DNA from: Klebsiella pneumoniae
GTDB taxonomy: Bacteria; Myxococcota_A; UBA796; GCA-2862545
Assembly: GCA_945861065.1 (NCBI GenBank)
Contig: CAMASI010000027.1
Location: 1-48,548, forward strand
DNA length: 48,548 nucleotides
Reading direction: 5' to 3'
Every line of letters begins with the position of its first letter. The first letter of the stretch is position 1. Of the stretch, positions 7,810 to 15,523 are shown piece by piece. Below the pieces are notes generated by a model that was not told where the DNA came from, made no database searches, and saw only the letters and a program-made list of their open reading frames with translations. The translations under genes were made by a program, and so were the position numbers.

Positions 7810-7945
7810 GCCATCAGCCACCAGCCATCAGCTTCCGACGCAGCGCGCATCTTCTTGACGTCGGTCACTGTGGTTCGCGGAAGTCCCGCATGCCGCCTCC
7901 GACCGAGCTGATGGCTGATGGCTAACCGCTGACGGCTTGAGCGTG
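7809..7945. repeat. Family C repeat with AGCCATCAGC inverted arms, copy 1
   Basis: The left arm at 7816-7833 and right arm at 7906-7923 are inverted copies matching 17 of 18 bases; the left arm itself doubles as AGCCATCAGCC/ACCAGCCATCAGC. The right half (from GCCGCCTCCGACCGAGCT at 7892 to CTTGAGC at about 7942) recurs at 15467-15516. It occupies the gap between two convergent genes. The stem-loop of about 100 bp could stop transcription from both sides. Confidence 0.75.
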
Positions 7946-7948
7946 CCG

Positions 7949-8524
7949 TCACTCGTCCGACAGAATGTCCCTGAGCGCGTCGGCTCCCTCCCCGTCGAGA
8001 CCGAACGTCGCAGCCAAGTCCGCTGCGTCGAGCCGTTCGGGAATTTCTCCTTCTTCCAGCACAGCGGCAGGCGGGGCCTCCGGGCACATTTGTTGTGCGA
8101 TCCACGGCCATTTTGCGACGAGGCGCGCGCGTTCAGCGGAATTGACGTCGTCGAGTTCGACCTCGGTGATCGCCAGCGGCGCGGCATTCCTCCCGCGCAC
8201 GTGGCCGCACAATTCGGTCCACAGGTCGGTGGGGCACGTCGCTTCGGCCGTGGTGCCTCCCGCAACCCACAACAGGCCGCGCACACGAGCACCGATAGGA
8301 AGTGGTCCCAATGCGCGAAGTTCCAATGTGGTCGTGAGGCATCCGAACAGGGGTCCGGAGAGCGGGATCGCGAGGCGTGGGCCAAGCGCCCGACCGTCGC
8401 GCGCGATGAGCTCCAGGGCGGCGCCGTCTAGCGTATAAGAGCAGCCCTCGCGCCCCACGCGCACCGATACGACGACGCGGTCGGACTGGCGCTGGACGAG
8501 GTCCACTGAAAAACCAAGGTCCAT
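7949..8524 (-). CDS. Hypothetical protein
   Basis: A 191-residue protein without a signal peptide. The N-terminal half looks beta-rich (FSVDLVQRQSDRVVVSVRVG, CLTTTLELRALGPLPIGARV) and could be a small sandwich domain. The C-terminus is acidic and helical (ERARLVAKWPWIAQQM, LDGEGADALRDILSDE). I recognise no family. It is divergent from the HExxH metallopeptidase gene with an 86-bp gap that must hold both promoters, and convergent with the Cys-rich lipoprotein across repeat C. Confidence 0.7.
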   Translation of the reverse strand: MDLGFSVDLVQRQSDRVVVSVRVGREGCSYTLDGAALELIARDGRALGPRLAIPLSGPLFGCLTTTLELRALGPLPIGARVRGLLWVAGGTTAEATCPTDLWTELCGHVRGRNAAPLAITEVELDDVNSAERARLVAKWPWIAQQMCPEAPPAAVLEEGEIPERLDAADLAATFGLDGEGADALRDILSDE

Positions 8525-8610
8525 GGCGCAGACCCCACCGTTGGGAAAGCACGAAGTGGAACAACGTCAAGGGGCTTGTCCACTTGTTCTGCGGGGACGA
8601 TGGTGTTGCC

Positions 8611-9609
8611 ATGTGGCGCACGTTGTGGTTGGCGTTGGGTCTTTCGGTCGCCCAGGTGGGCTTTGCTTCGGAGTGGAAGGAGGCGGCGCCGCCAGTGGAG
8701 ATGTCCGCGCCGCCGGACGTTCCGATGGGTTGGGAGACCCAAATGGCTCCGTGGTTGCGGCTGCACGCGCCGCCCGGACACACCGCCTTGCTGCTCCGGC
8801 TGGCTCAGCACGCTTCCGTAAAACTCCCGGAGCTGACGGAGCAACTCGGTGTGCCGGTGGGCGATACGATTCATGTGTTCGTGGCAGACGACGACCTGTG
8901 GTTTCGCGACATGCAACCCGGTCGCCCCCCCGAATGGGCAGACGCGACGGCGTGGCCCGAGCGTGGCACGATTTTCTTGCGGTCCACAGCGGCGCGTCCG
9001 GGCACCGCGCGCCCAATCGAGCAGGTTTTCACCCACGAGTTAGTGCACATTCTTCTTGGACGGGCTTTTGCACCCTCGGAGCCGCCCCAGTGGTTGCAGG
9101 AGGGGCTGGCCCGCGTGGTAGCGGGCGAAAGCGCGCCGGAGGATGGTGCGCGCCTTGCGGGGACCACGCCGCCCTTCTTGCTCGAACTTACACGAGGGTT
9201 TCCGTCTGACCCGGTGGCGGCCGAGCGGGCCTACTTGGCTTCCGCGCATTTCGTACAGTTTCTGGCGCGGCTGGGCGGCCCCGGCACGTGGAAACGGTTG
9301 GTGGGCGGGTTGGCGGCTGGCGAACCGATCGAGTTGGCGGTTCATCGGGCGACCTCCGTCACGTTGGCTGAAGCGGAGACGGCGTGGCGAAGGGAGTTGT
9401 CGCAGTCGCCGTCGATCTCTTGGCTGAACGAAAACCTGTTGTTTGGTGTGGGTGGACTTGCGCTCCTGGTGGGCGGCGTGTTGCGACGCCGTCGGTTGCA
9501 TCGGAGGCTCGCGGCCATGGGCGAGGCCGAAGCGCGCATAGACGCGTTGCTTGCCGAACCGACCACCGAGGAGAACTCGCTGCGTCCGAGATCGACCGAC
9601 GGCCCTTAG
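8611..9609 (+). CDS. Secreted, membrane-anchored HExxH metallopeptidase (peptidase MA-like)
   Basis: A 332-residue protein with signal peptide MWRTLWLALGLSVAQVGFA. The zinc site is HELVH (H142, H146) with a downstream WLQEGLA glutamate (E164), the gluzincin layout seen in peptidase MA-like proteins. A C-terminal transmembrane segment LLFGVGGLALLVGGVL followed by RRRRLHRR anchors it with a short cytoplasmic tail, so the catalytic part faces the periplasm. ATG 8611 is chosen because the signal peptide starts there; TTG 8584 would add nine residues. Substrate unknown. A second gene with the same HELVH...WxxEGLA pattern lies at 13486. Confidence 0.85.
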   Translation: MWRTLWLALGLSVAQVGFASEWKEAAPPVEMSAPPDVPMGWETQMAPWLRLHAPPGHTALLLRLAQHASVKLPELTEQLGVPVGDTIHVFVADDDLWFRDMQPGRPPEWADATAWPERGTIFLRSTAARPGTARPIEQVFTHELVHILLGRAFAPSEPPQWLQEGLARVVAGESAPEDGARLAGTTPPFLLELTRGFPSDPVAAERAYLASAHFVQFLARLGGPGTWKRLVGGLAAGEPIELAVHRATSVTLAEAETAWRRELSQSPSISWLNENLLFGVGGLALLVGGVLRRRRLHRRLAAMGEAEARIDALLAEPTTEENSLRPRSTDGP

Positions 9610-9641
9610 CTGCATAGGCAGGCCGCGCGTGAGGGAAGTGG

Positions 9642-11027
9642 ATGGTTGCCCGTTGGCGCGCGTTGGCGGCGGACAAGTGGGTGCTATTTGCGCTGCTCGC
9701 TGCCCTGTTTGTCCGTCTGATTCCCCTGATCATCTGGCCCCAGTTCGAATGCGTGCGCGACGAGTGCATTTACAGGTCCATCGCGAACAAGATCGTCGAA
9801 GGCGAGGGCCTTACGGTGTCCAGCAAAGGGTGGCTTCCAGCGCCCGGCTACCCGTACCTGCTTGCGTTGAGCAAGGTGGTGACTGGCTCGATGCAGGGCG
9901 TGAAGTGGATTCAGGTCGGCGTCAGTTGTGTGTCGCTGCTGTGGCTGACAAGCATTGCTGACCGTGTCGGGGGCCGCTCGGTGGCCCGGTGGTCGGCTTG
10001 GTTGTTCGCCCTCAACCCGACCATTGCTTGGTTTACCAACACGTTGTGGATCGAAACGATCTACATCTTCTTGTTGATCGGCGCGATCGAGTTCGTGCTC
10101 GCCGCGCGGGAAGACGGCACGCTCGTATCGGCGGCGTGGTCGGGCGCGTTTTTGGGCGTAGCGGTCTTGTTCCGAGGCGTGGCGACCTACCTGCCGCCGA
10201 TTTTCTTGCTCGCGATGGTGTGGCCGACCAGCGGCCGGTTGTCAGACCTGCCCGGCGAGGCCAAGCGCCGGGTGAAGGTGGGCGGGGCGTTGCTCCTCGC
10301 CACGGTGCTCGTGGTCGCCCCCTGGTCGCTGTACGCATCACCGCGTCAGGGTGGCTTTTTGGTGAGCGACGCGACCGTCGGGCACGTGTTGTACCTCGGG
10401 AACAACGACTTTCCGCCGTTGACCTTTGACTACGGCAATGGCATGCTCACGGGACCGCTGTACAGTCGCTACCTGCGCACGGGTCGGCTGCCCTGTCCGC
10501 GAGATCAGCCGCCGGTGTTGTCGAGCCGGTGCGAGGTGGACGAAGCGACGAAGTGGATCCTGGACAACCCTGCTGACTTTGTCGAGCGCGTTCCGATGCG
10601 GCTCGCGCAGCTTGTCAATCCCAATTCTTTCCTGACCCGACACGTGCGGTGGGGCTATTGGCAGGGACTGCCCTGGTGGGGCAAGGAAGGCCTGTGCCTC
10701 GTCGTCGTTGCCTTTGGCGTCGCCATCCAGGTAGGTGGCGCGATGGGCGCTTGGGCACGTGCGGGTGGTGCGTTTGCCTGGGTGACGCTGGGTACGACGC
10801 TGTACACAGTTGCTGCGAGCGCGGTGATGTATGGGATGACGCGGTTCAGGCTGCCGCTCGAACCGCTGCTCACCGTGTACTTAGCCATCCTTCTGGCCTC
10901 CCCGAAAGCGGTGTTGACGGACCTGGTGGCGTCGCCGCTTCGGCTGGGTGGCGCGGTCGTGACGTCGGTCGGTTTGGTTGCTCTGATGTTGTGGTATCTG
11001 CCCGCCGGATTTCCAATGTTCTGGTAG
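9642..11027 (+). CDS. GT-C family membrane glycosyltransferase (GT39/ArnT-like)
   Basis: A 461-residue polytopic protein with about ten hydrophobic segments. The first periplasmic loop holds the acidic pair in CVRDECIYRSIANKIVEG, where GT-C enzymes place their catalytic Asp/Glu after the first transmembrane helix. Later segments are typical of the PMT/ArnT fold (ALNPTIAWFTNTLWIETIYIF; IFLLAMVWPTSG). It probably transfers a sugar from a polyprenyl-phosphate donor onto a lipid or protein on the periplasmic face. The ATG at 9642 is preceded by GGGAAGTGG. It stands 32 bp after the peptidase and 33 bp before a lipoprotein on the same strand, so the three may form one transcript. Confidence 0.88.
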   Translation: MVARWRALAADKWVLFALLAALFVRLIPLIIWPQFECVRDECIYRSIANKIVEGEGLTVSSKGWLPAPGYPYLLALSKVVTGSMQGVKWIQVGVSCVSLLWLTSIADRVGGRSVARWSAWLFALNPTIAWFTNTLWIETIYIFLLIGAIEFVLAAREDGTLVSAAWSGAFLGVAVLFRGVATYLPPIFLLAMVWPTSGRLSDLPGEAKRRVKVGGALLLATVLVVAPWSLYASPRQGGFLVSDATVGHVLYLGNNDFPPLTFDYGNGMLTGPLYSRYLRTGRLPCPRDQPPVLSSRCEVDEATKWILDNPADFVERVPMRLAQLVNPNSFLTRHVRWGYWQGLPWWGKEGLCLVVVAFGVAIQVGGAMGAWARAGGAFAWVTLGTTLYTVAASAVMYGMTRFRLPLEPLLTVYLAILLASPKAVLTDLVASPLRLGGAVVTSVGLVALMLWYLPAGFPMFW

Positions 11028-11060
11028 CGCGCCCCGTGGTGCGGTAGGTTTGGCGACACA

Positions 11061-11597
11061 ATGCGCTTCCTTTTTCTGATGAACCTTGCTGCGTGCGAAC
11101 CGGTCTCTTCCACCGGACGTCCGTTCGCGCCGTTGCCGCCGGAGGCGCCTGTACTTCCTCCGATTGTCGCGGCCCCACCGGCGCAGGCGCCGGGTCCAGC
11201 CCCACAGGCCGTCGCCGAAGGGCGCTTTGACTTCGAGGCACAGGAACGCGCCGAGCCCGTAGCGGAGGCAGGCGACAGCCTTTCCGCTCAGGCGTTGGTC
11301 GTCACGTCTCCGACGCCGCCCGTTGTGGCCTTAGGCGCACCGTCAGCGCCGCTACCCGTGGGTTGGGGTGTTCGGCTGGTCGCCACCGTGACGGATGCCG
11401 TGCCGCCCCGGGCGGTGCTCGCGCTGCCGAACGGTGTGGAGGTGGTGGTGGAGCCGGGCACACTGTTGCCCGAGGCGCACATTGTGGTGCTGGCGATCGG
11501 ACGGGACAGCGTGGAACTCGCGGAAATTCTGCCCGCGGGCTTTTATGCGACGGTGCGGACGTATTCGGTGCGAGCGCTGTTTCCAGCGGAGCGGTGA
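11061..11597 (+). CDS. Pro/Ala-rich lipoprotein with PilP/GspC-like C-terminal domain
   Basis: A 178-residue protein with short lipoprotein signal MRFLFLMNLAAC, then a Pro/Ala-rich linker of about 80 residues that could span the periplasm. The C-terminal 75 residues (GVRLVATVTDAVPPRAVLAL, PNGVEVVVEPGTLLPEAHIVVLAIGRDSVEL) resemble the small beta domain of type IV pilus PilP and type II secretion GspC, which bind secretins; this is inference from pattern. No other secretion gene is adjacent. It is followed by a convergent gene across a 57-bp gap with an AGCCATCAG motif. Confidence 0.7.
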   Translation: MRFLFLMNLAACEPVSSTGRPFAPLPPEAPVLPPIVAAPPAQAPGPAPQAVAEGRFDFEAQERAEPVAEAGDSLSAQALVVTSPTPPVVALGAPSAPLPVGWGVRLVATVTDAVPPRAVLALPNGVEVVVEPGTLLPEAHIVVLAIGRDSVELAEILPAGFYATVRTYSVRALFPAER

Positions 11598-11654
11598 GGG
11601 CCGACAGCCGACTGCCGGCAGCCATCAGATGCTTGAATGCTGAATGCTTCGCCC

Positions 11655-12656
11655 CTAGTCGATCTCAAGGGCGGACAGCAATTCGTACCTTAGGTGCACT
11701 TCCGACAGCGGATCGGGGATGTAGGTGTTGAACGTGATGCTGTTGCGCGCCTCGCTGTACACCCACTGGTCAGAGTCGAATGTGATCTGCACGTCGACGC
11801 CATCCGGCACGATCCACACCTCGATGGTGTCTTCGAGCGGCAGCTGGCTCAGGTAGAACTCACGCTTGAGTCCAGACGCTTGAACGCCCAGTTCGTCGAG
11901 CACGGGACCCCAGTCTGGCGCGAGGATGTCGAACACGATTCCGCCGACGTGGTTGGTGACAAAGATGTAGTCGTCGCCTGCGCTCTCGCCCCAGATGCCT
12001 GGAGGCACGCCGGGCTGCCACACGATCGAGGAGAAGCTGACCTGACCGGGCTTGTCTTTGTAGTCGAGAAGCCAATCGGCGAACTCGTCGCGGTCGGGCG
12101 CAGACGAACTGTCCTCTTCGTCGGAGATGACCACCAGATGGAGCGTGGCCTCCTCTCGGATGAAGCCCGCGTTGTAATCCCCAGGTCCGACCAGCTCTTC
12201 AAGTGCCGTGTAGCCGGCGTCGATCCCTTTTTCGTCGCCCGAACCGGACGAACCCATGCCGGCCATCAGTTCAAAGGTCTTGCTTGGATCGAGGGTCTCA
12301 GGGCTGATCCAGCGGGCGCCGTTGACGTCCCGCAGTTTGCCGCTGGAACTCGGCGCATCCATGTCCGTATTGACGACACCGACATGGTAGTCGAGACCGG
12401 ACGATACGAAGTAGTTGATGAAGGTGGGGAAGTTCGCCGTCAACTTCACCTGGTTGTCGTCCATGGAACAGCTGTTGTCAACGATGAACAACGCGTCCAC
12501 GATCGGCGAGGTCACCTGAAGGATGACATCTTCCTGCACGACGATGGGGGGATCGATCGCGCCGGGAACGATGTCTTGGAACACGTCACCGGCAATTCCC
12601 TGGTCGCTTGCGCAGCCTAGAAGTACGAGTGGGGCCACTGCCGCAAACCAACGCAT
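11655..12656 (-). CDS. VWA-domain lipoprotein
   Basis: A 333-residue protein with lipoprotein signal MRWFAAVAPLVLLGC. A von Willebrand A-like domain follows: strand VDALFIVD, then the metal-ion-dependent adhesion motif D-x-S-x-S (DNSCS, residues 60-64), the FINYFVSSGLDYHVGVVNTDM segment and a later LHLVVISDEEDSS segment. Similar VWA lipoproteins are frequent in myxobacteria; the ligand is unknown. The C-terminus is beta-rich. ATG 12656 has AGGTG nearby. It is divergent from the alpha/beta hydrolase gene over about 110 bp. Confidence 0.85.
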   Translation of the reverse strand: MRWFAAVAPLVLLGCASDQGIAGDVFQDIVPGAIDPPIVVQEDVILQVTSPIVDALFIVDNSCSMDDNQVKLTANFPTFINYFVSSGLDYHVGVVNTDMDAPSSSGKLRDVNGARWISPETLDPSKTFELMAGMGSSGSGDEKGIDAGYTALEELVGPGDYNAGFIREEATLHLVVISDEEDSSSAPDRDEFADWLLDYKDKPGQVSFSSIVWQPGVPPGIWGESAGDDYIFVTNHVGGIVFDILAPDWGPVLDELGVQASGLKREFYLSQLPLEDTIEVWIVPDGVDVQITFDSDQWVYSEARNSITFNTYIPDPLSEVHLRYELLSALEID

Positions 12657-12680
12657 CCATCACCTCGTTGACGATTTACC

Positions 12681-12717
12681 GCTCGCAGCCTAGCATGGGC
12701 CTTGGCCAGAGGCGAGC
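12681..12717. promoter_or_regulatory. Dyad in the divergent promoter region
   Basis: GCTCGC at 12681-12686 is the inverted complement of GCGAGC at 12712-12717, and GGCCTTGGCC lies between them. The dyad sits in the 109-bp gap between the divergent VWA and hydrolase genes, where an operator would be expected. No promoter boxes are recognisable, so this is a weak candidate. Confidence 0.25.
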
Positions 12718-12765
12718 ACTCTGTTGTTTGGCCGGCTAATGATTACAAGGACGCCGGAGGGAGCG

Positions 12766-13482
12766 ATGTCCTGGTGGGACCTTGCAGGGTGCGCTGGGTC
12801 GGCCTTGGCGCCTGATCGGCCTCCGCCGGCGCGTGCCGACCCGCCGGTGGTCGTTGTCATGACGACGTCAGACGGAGTTCGGTTGGAGGCGGATTTTCGC
12901 GCTGGCGACCCCGGCGCACCCGCGGTGCTGTTGTTGCACATGACACCCGCCGGTGGCTTCCGGAGGACGGATTGGCCAGCGGCGTTGTTGGACAGCCTGA
13001 CCGAGCGCCGTTGGAACGCATTGGTGGTGGATCGTCGTGGGGCCGGGAACTCCGGAGGGGTCGGCGAAGAGGCATTCCGGGGTCCGGGGGGTCGGCTCGA
13101 CGTAGTCGCTTGCCTGCAGTGGCTTTCGGCGCGCGGCGTGGAGCGCGTCGTTATCGTCGGTGCCAGCAATGGGACGACCTCGATGATCGACTACGCCGCC
13201 CAACCGGTTTCGGGTCTTCCGGCGGTGGTGGGCCTTGGGTTCCTGTCTCCGGGCGCCTACACCGAAAACCAGACGGCGATGATCGCGGTTCCGGAGACGG
13301 CCGCATTCTACGCCTTTCCGGAATCGGAATCTGCATGGCCCGACGCGGTGGAGGCGACCCACCGGCCGCTCGAGCTGTTCCGCCGCTATGCCGGCGACGC
13401 ACACGGAACGAAACTGTTCGGCCCCCATCCGGAACTCACGACGGACCTCGTGGATTGGCTGGTCGACGTCCTTGACGGGTGA
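12766..13482 (+). CDS. Alpha/beta hydrolase
   Basis: A 238-residue predicted esterase/hydrolase. It shows the strand-turn APAVLLLHMTPAGGF (oxyanion region), the WNALVVDRRGAGNSGG segment, the nucleophile elbow VIVGASNGTT (Ser in G-A-S-N-G) and a late His near AGDAHGTKLFG. ATG 12766 has GGAGG 5 nt upstream, better than ATG 12724. The N-terminus MSWWDLAGCAGSA contains a cysteine but lacks a real hydrophobic stretch, so lipoprotein export is doubtful. The following metallopeptidase gene begins 3 nt after its stop. Confidence 0.85.
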   Translation: MSWWDLAGCAGSALAPDRPPPARADPPVVVVMTTSDGVRLEADFRAGDPGAPAVLLLHMTPAGGFRRTDWPAALLDSLTERRWNALVVDRRGAGNSGGVGEEAFRGPGGRLDVVACLQWLSARGVERVVIVGASNGTTSMIDYAAQPVSGLPAVVGLGFLSPGAYTENQTAMIAVPETAAFYAFPESESAWPDAVEATHRPLELFRRYAGDAHGTKLFGPHPELTTDLVDWLVDVLDG

Positions 13483-13485
13483 CCT

Positions 13486-14349
13486 ATGATGGTCGAAATG
13501 TTGGACGTCGGCGGCCATGAGGTCGTGCTTCGGCTCGATGGTGTCGAAAATCCGGCGGTCGTACCGTGGATTCGTACCGCTGTGGGTGACGTCGCTCGGT
13601 GGTACGGGGGCTTGGCGGCCCGTCGGCTGGTCATCGAGGTGCGCGGCCAGCCCGGCCACGGTGTGTACGGGGGGCGCACGTGGCCCGGCGAGACGCCCAT
13701 CGTGCAAGTCACCGTCGGCAACGACACCACGGATGCGGAGCGAGCTGCGGACTGGGTGCTCGTCCACGAGTTGGTGCATACCGCTTTCCCCACCGTTCAA
13801 GCACGGCATCACTGGATCGAAGAGGGTCTTGCGACGTATATCGAGCCCTTCATTCGCACTTCGAACGGCCGGATTTCGGCGGAACTCGCCTGGGGGGAGC
13901 TGGTTCGGGGTGTTCCGCAAGGCCAGCCGCTACCGGGGGAACTTGGTATCGATCACACGCCTACCTGGGCGCGGACCTACTGGGGCGGCGCGCTGTTCTG
14001 TTTGGTGGTCGACGTGAACATGCGTGAACGCACGAAAGGCAGTCCCGGTCTGCGTGAGGGCTTGGTGGCGGTCGCCCATTCGGGTGGCATGGCCCGACCG
14101 GGTTTGACGCCCTTGCCCTTCCTGCTTTCCGAGTTGGACCGACCCGTGGGGGGTTCGACGGCGTTGCACACGTGGCGCGCTTGGTCGGACAGCCCCGTCA
14201 CGGTAGATGTTGCTGCGCTGTGGGCGTGGCTCGGCGTCAGCGTTTCGGGGGAGGAGGTGACGTTGGACGATTGGGCCCCAGGGGCGTGGGCGAGGCACCA
14301 GATCGACGGCACGCCGGTCGTGCTAGAGGGCCGTCGAGGTGGCAGATGA
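13486..14349 (+). CDS. HExxH metallopeptidase (peptidase MA-like)
   Basis: A 287-residue protein with zinc motif HELVH (H94, H98) and W-I-E-E-G-L-A glutamate downstream (E113), the same arrangement as the product of 8611-9609. No signal peptide or membrane segment is visible, so unlike that protein it seems cytoplasmic. The C-terminal half is helical and unassigned. It follows the hydrolase by 3 nt and its TGA overlaps the ATG of the next gene (ATGA), giving a hydrolase-peptidase-repeat protein operon. Substrate unknown. Confidence 0.82.
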   Translation: MMVEMLDVGGHEVVLRLDGVENPAVVPWIRTAVGDVARWYGGLAARRLVIEVRGQPGHGVYGGRTWPGETPIVQVTVGNDTTDAERAADWVLVHELVHTAFPTVQARHHWIEEGLATYIEPFIRTSNGRISAELAWGELVRGVPQGQPLPGELGIDHTPTWARTYWGGALFCLVVDVNMRERTKGSPGLREGLVAVAHSGGMARPGLTPLPFLLSELDRPVGGSTALHTWRAWSDSPVTVDVAALWAWLGVSVSGEEVTLDDWAPGAWARHQIDGTPVVLEGRRGGR

Positions 14350-15446
14350 CGCTGGTGGCGTTGGTCCTGACGCAGCTCGGTTGGGCGGATGAGCCAGAGG
14401 TGAACATCGAACTTGGTGCTGCGCTGACCGAGGCCAAGAAGCCGGTCTGGGAGGCCAAGGGCGCAGCGTTGGACCTGTTCCTTCAAGCGGACACGGCCTT
14501 CCGAGGCAAGAGCTGGGTGGCCGCCGCGAACGGAATGATCGATGTCATGGAGGCGCAGCCTGGGTGCGGAAAAGCCGCCTACAAATTGGCGTGGGCATTG
14601 TCCGAGAAGGACGAGCATGAAGACGCGGGCACCGTGGTAGATGCGACGTTTGCCTGGTTTCCCGAATCCAAGGACGTGCTCCTGAGGGGAGCCCAAATTC
14701 ACGTGAGGGGCAAAAGTGCCAAACAGGCGGCCGTGATGACGGACGTGCTGAGAGCCCGGTGGCCGGCCGATTACCTCGGATGGACCTGGGCGATTCGTTC
14801 TGCTCAAAGCGTCCGGGATTTGCCGGCCGCGACAGCTGTTCTCGAGGATGCGCGGACGAAGGTGGCGGTTGCTGCCGACGTCGCGTGTTTTTCGGTGATG
14901 GTGGCCGCCCTTTCTGGCGATGCGGCGTTGGGGACCAAGGAATGGACCGCGTGCCAGGAATCGGAAACCACAGGCCTGCGGAGGCTTGCGGAGGGAAACC
15001 TCGCGCTGACCACGGGCGACTGGCTGACGGTGCAAAAGTACGCGGTCGATCTGGATGCGCCGAAGCTCGTGCGTTTGGCGCTGGTGCTTCAGCGGTTGGA
15101 AGAGGGCAACAGCAAGGGCGCCATGGTGCTGGTGGACAAACTGGCGGAAGAAGATGCGTCGGCTTTTGATGTCGCAGTGGTGCGCGCCCGGGCCCATCAT
15201 GCTGCGGGCGACAAGGACGGTACGCTGGCCGCACTCAGCGCGATTTTCGCGCCGGATTGGAACCAGAATTGGGCCGGCCGCGACACCTTGGTGTGGTCAC
15301 GCGGACCTGGTTGGCTGACCGAGCATTGGGTCGAGGCGGTCAAGCTCAACTATGAAGTGCTGACGGCCGCTGGTCGCGTCGAGGATGCGAAAAAGGTGAT
15401 GGCCCTAGCGATGACGACCTGGCCCGACGCAGGCCTCAAGCCCTGA
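14346..15446 (+). CDS. Exported TPR-like helical repeat protein
   Basis: A 366-residue protein. The first residues MTLVALVLTQLGWAD are a short hydrophobic export signal. The rest is made of paired helices with TPR-like spacing (ALDLFLQADTAFRGKSWVAAANGMIDVM; GKAAYKLAWALSEKDEHEDAGTVV; AAVMTDVLRARWPADYLGW; VARAHHAAGDKDGTLAALSAIF), which usually bind partner proteins. The ATG at 14346 overlaps the TGA of the peptidase gene by 4 nt. It ends at repeat C copy 2, facing the PP2C gene. Confidence 0.78.
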   Translation: MTLVALVLTQLGWADEPEVNIELGAALTEAKKPVWEAKGAALDLFLQADTAFRGKSWVAAANGMIDVMEAQPGCGKAAYKLAWALSEKDEHEDAGTVVDATFAWFPESKDVLLRGAQIHVRGKSAKQAAVMTDVLRARWPADYLGWTWAIRSAQSVRDLPAATAVLEDARTKVAVAADVACFSVMVAALSGDAALGTKEWTACQESETTGLRRLAEGNLALTTGDWLTVQKYAVDLDAPKLVRLALVLQRLEEGNSKGAMVLVDKLAEEDASAFDVAVVRARAHHAAGDKDGTLAALSAIFAPDWNQNWAGRDTLVWSRGPGWLTEHWVEAVKLNYEVLTAAGRVEDAKKVMALAMTTWPDAGLKP

Positions 15447-15520
15447 GGCCAGCCATCAGCCATCAGGCCGCCTCCGACCGAGCTAATGCTAATGGCTAAC
15501 CGCTGACGGCTTGAGCTGCT
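15447..15520. repeat. Family C repeat, copy 2
   Basis: AGCCATCAGCCATCAG (15451-15466) is followed by GCCGCCTCCGACCGAGCT (15467-15484), AATGGCTAACCGCTGACGG and CTTGAGC, the same order as 7892-7942. This copy is shorter, with little between the arms. It again fills a gap between convergent genes, from just after a TGA stop to just before a TAG stop. Confidence 0.7.
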
Positions 15521-15523
15521 CAG

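Noticed and set aside
6442..7821. Minus-strand frame of 459 codons opposite the barrel and split lipoprotein genes
   Set aside because: Pro/Arg/Ser-rich product with no motifs; the plus-strand frames have signal peptides and ribosome sites. It does not explain the in-frame TGA.
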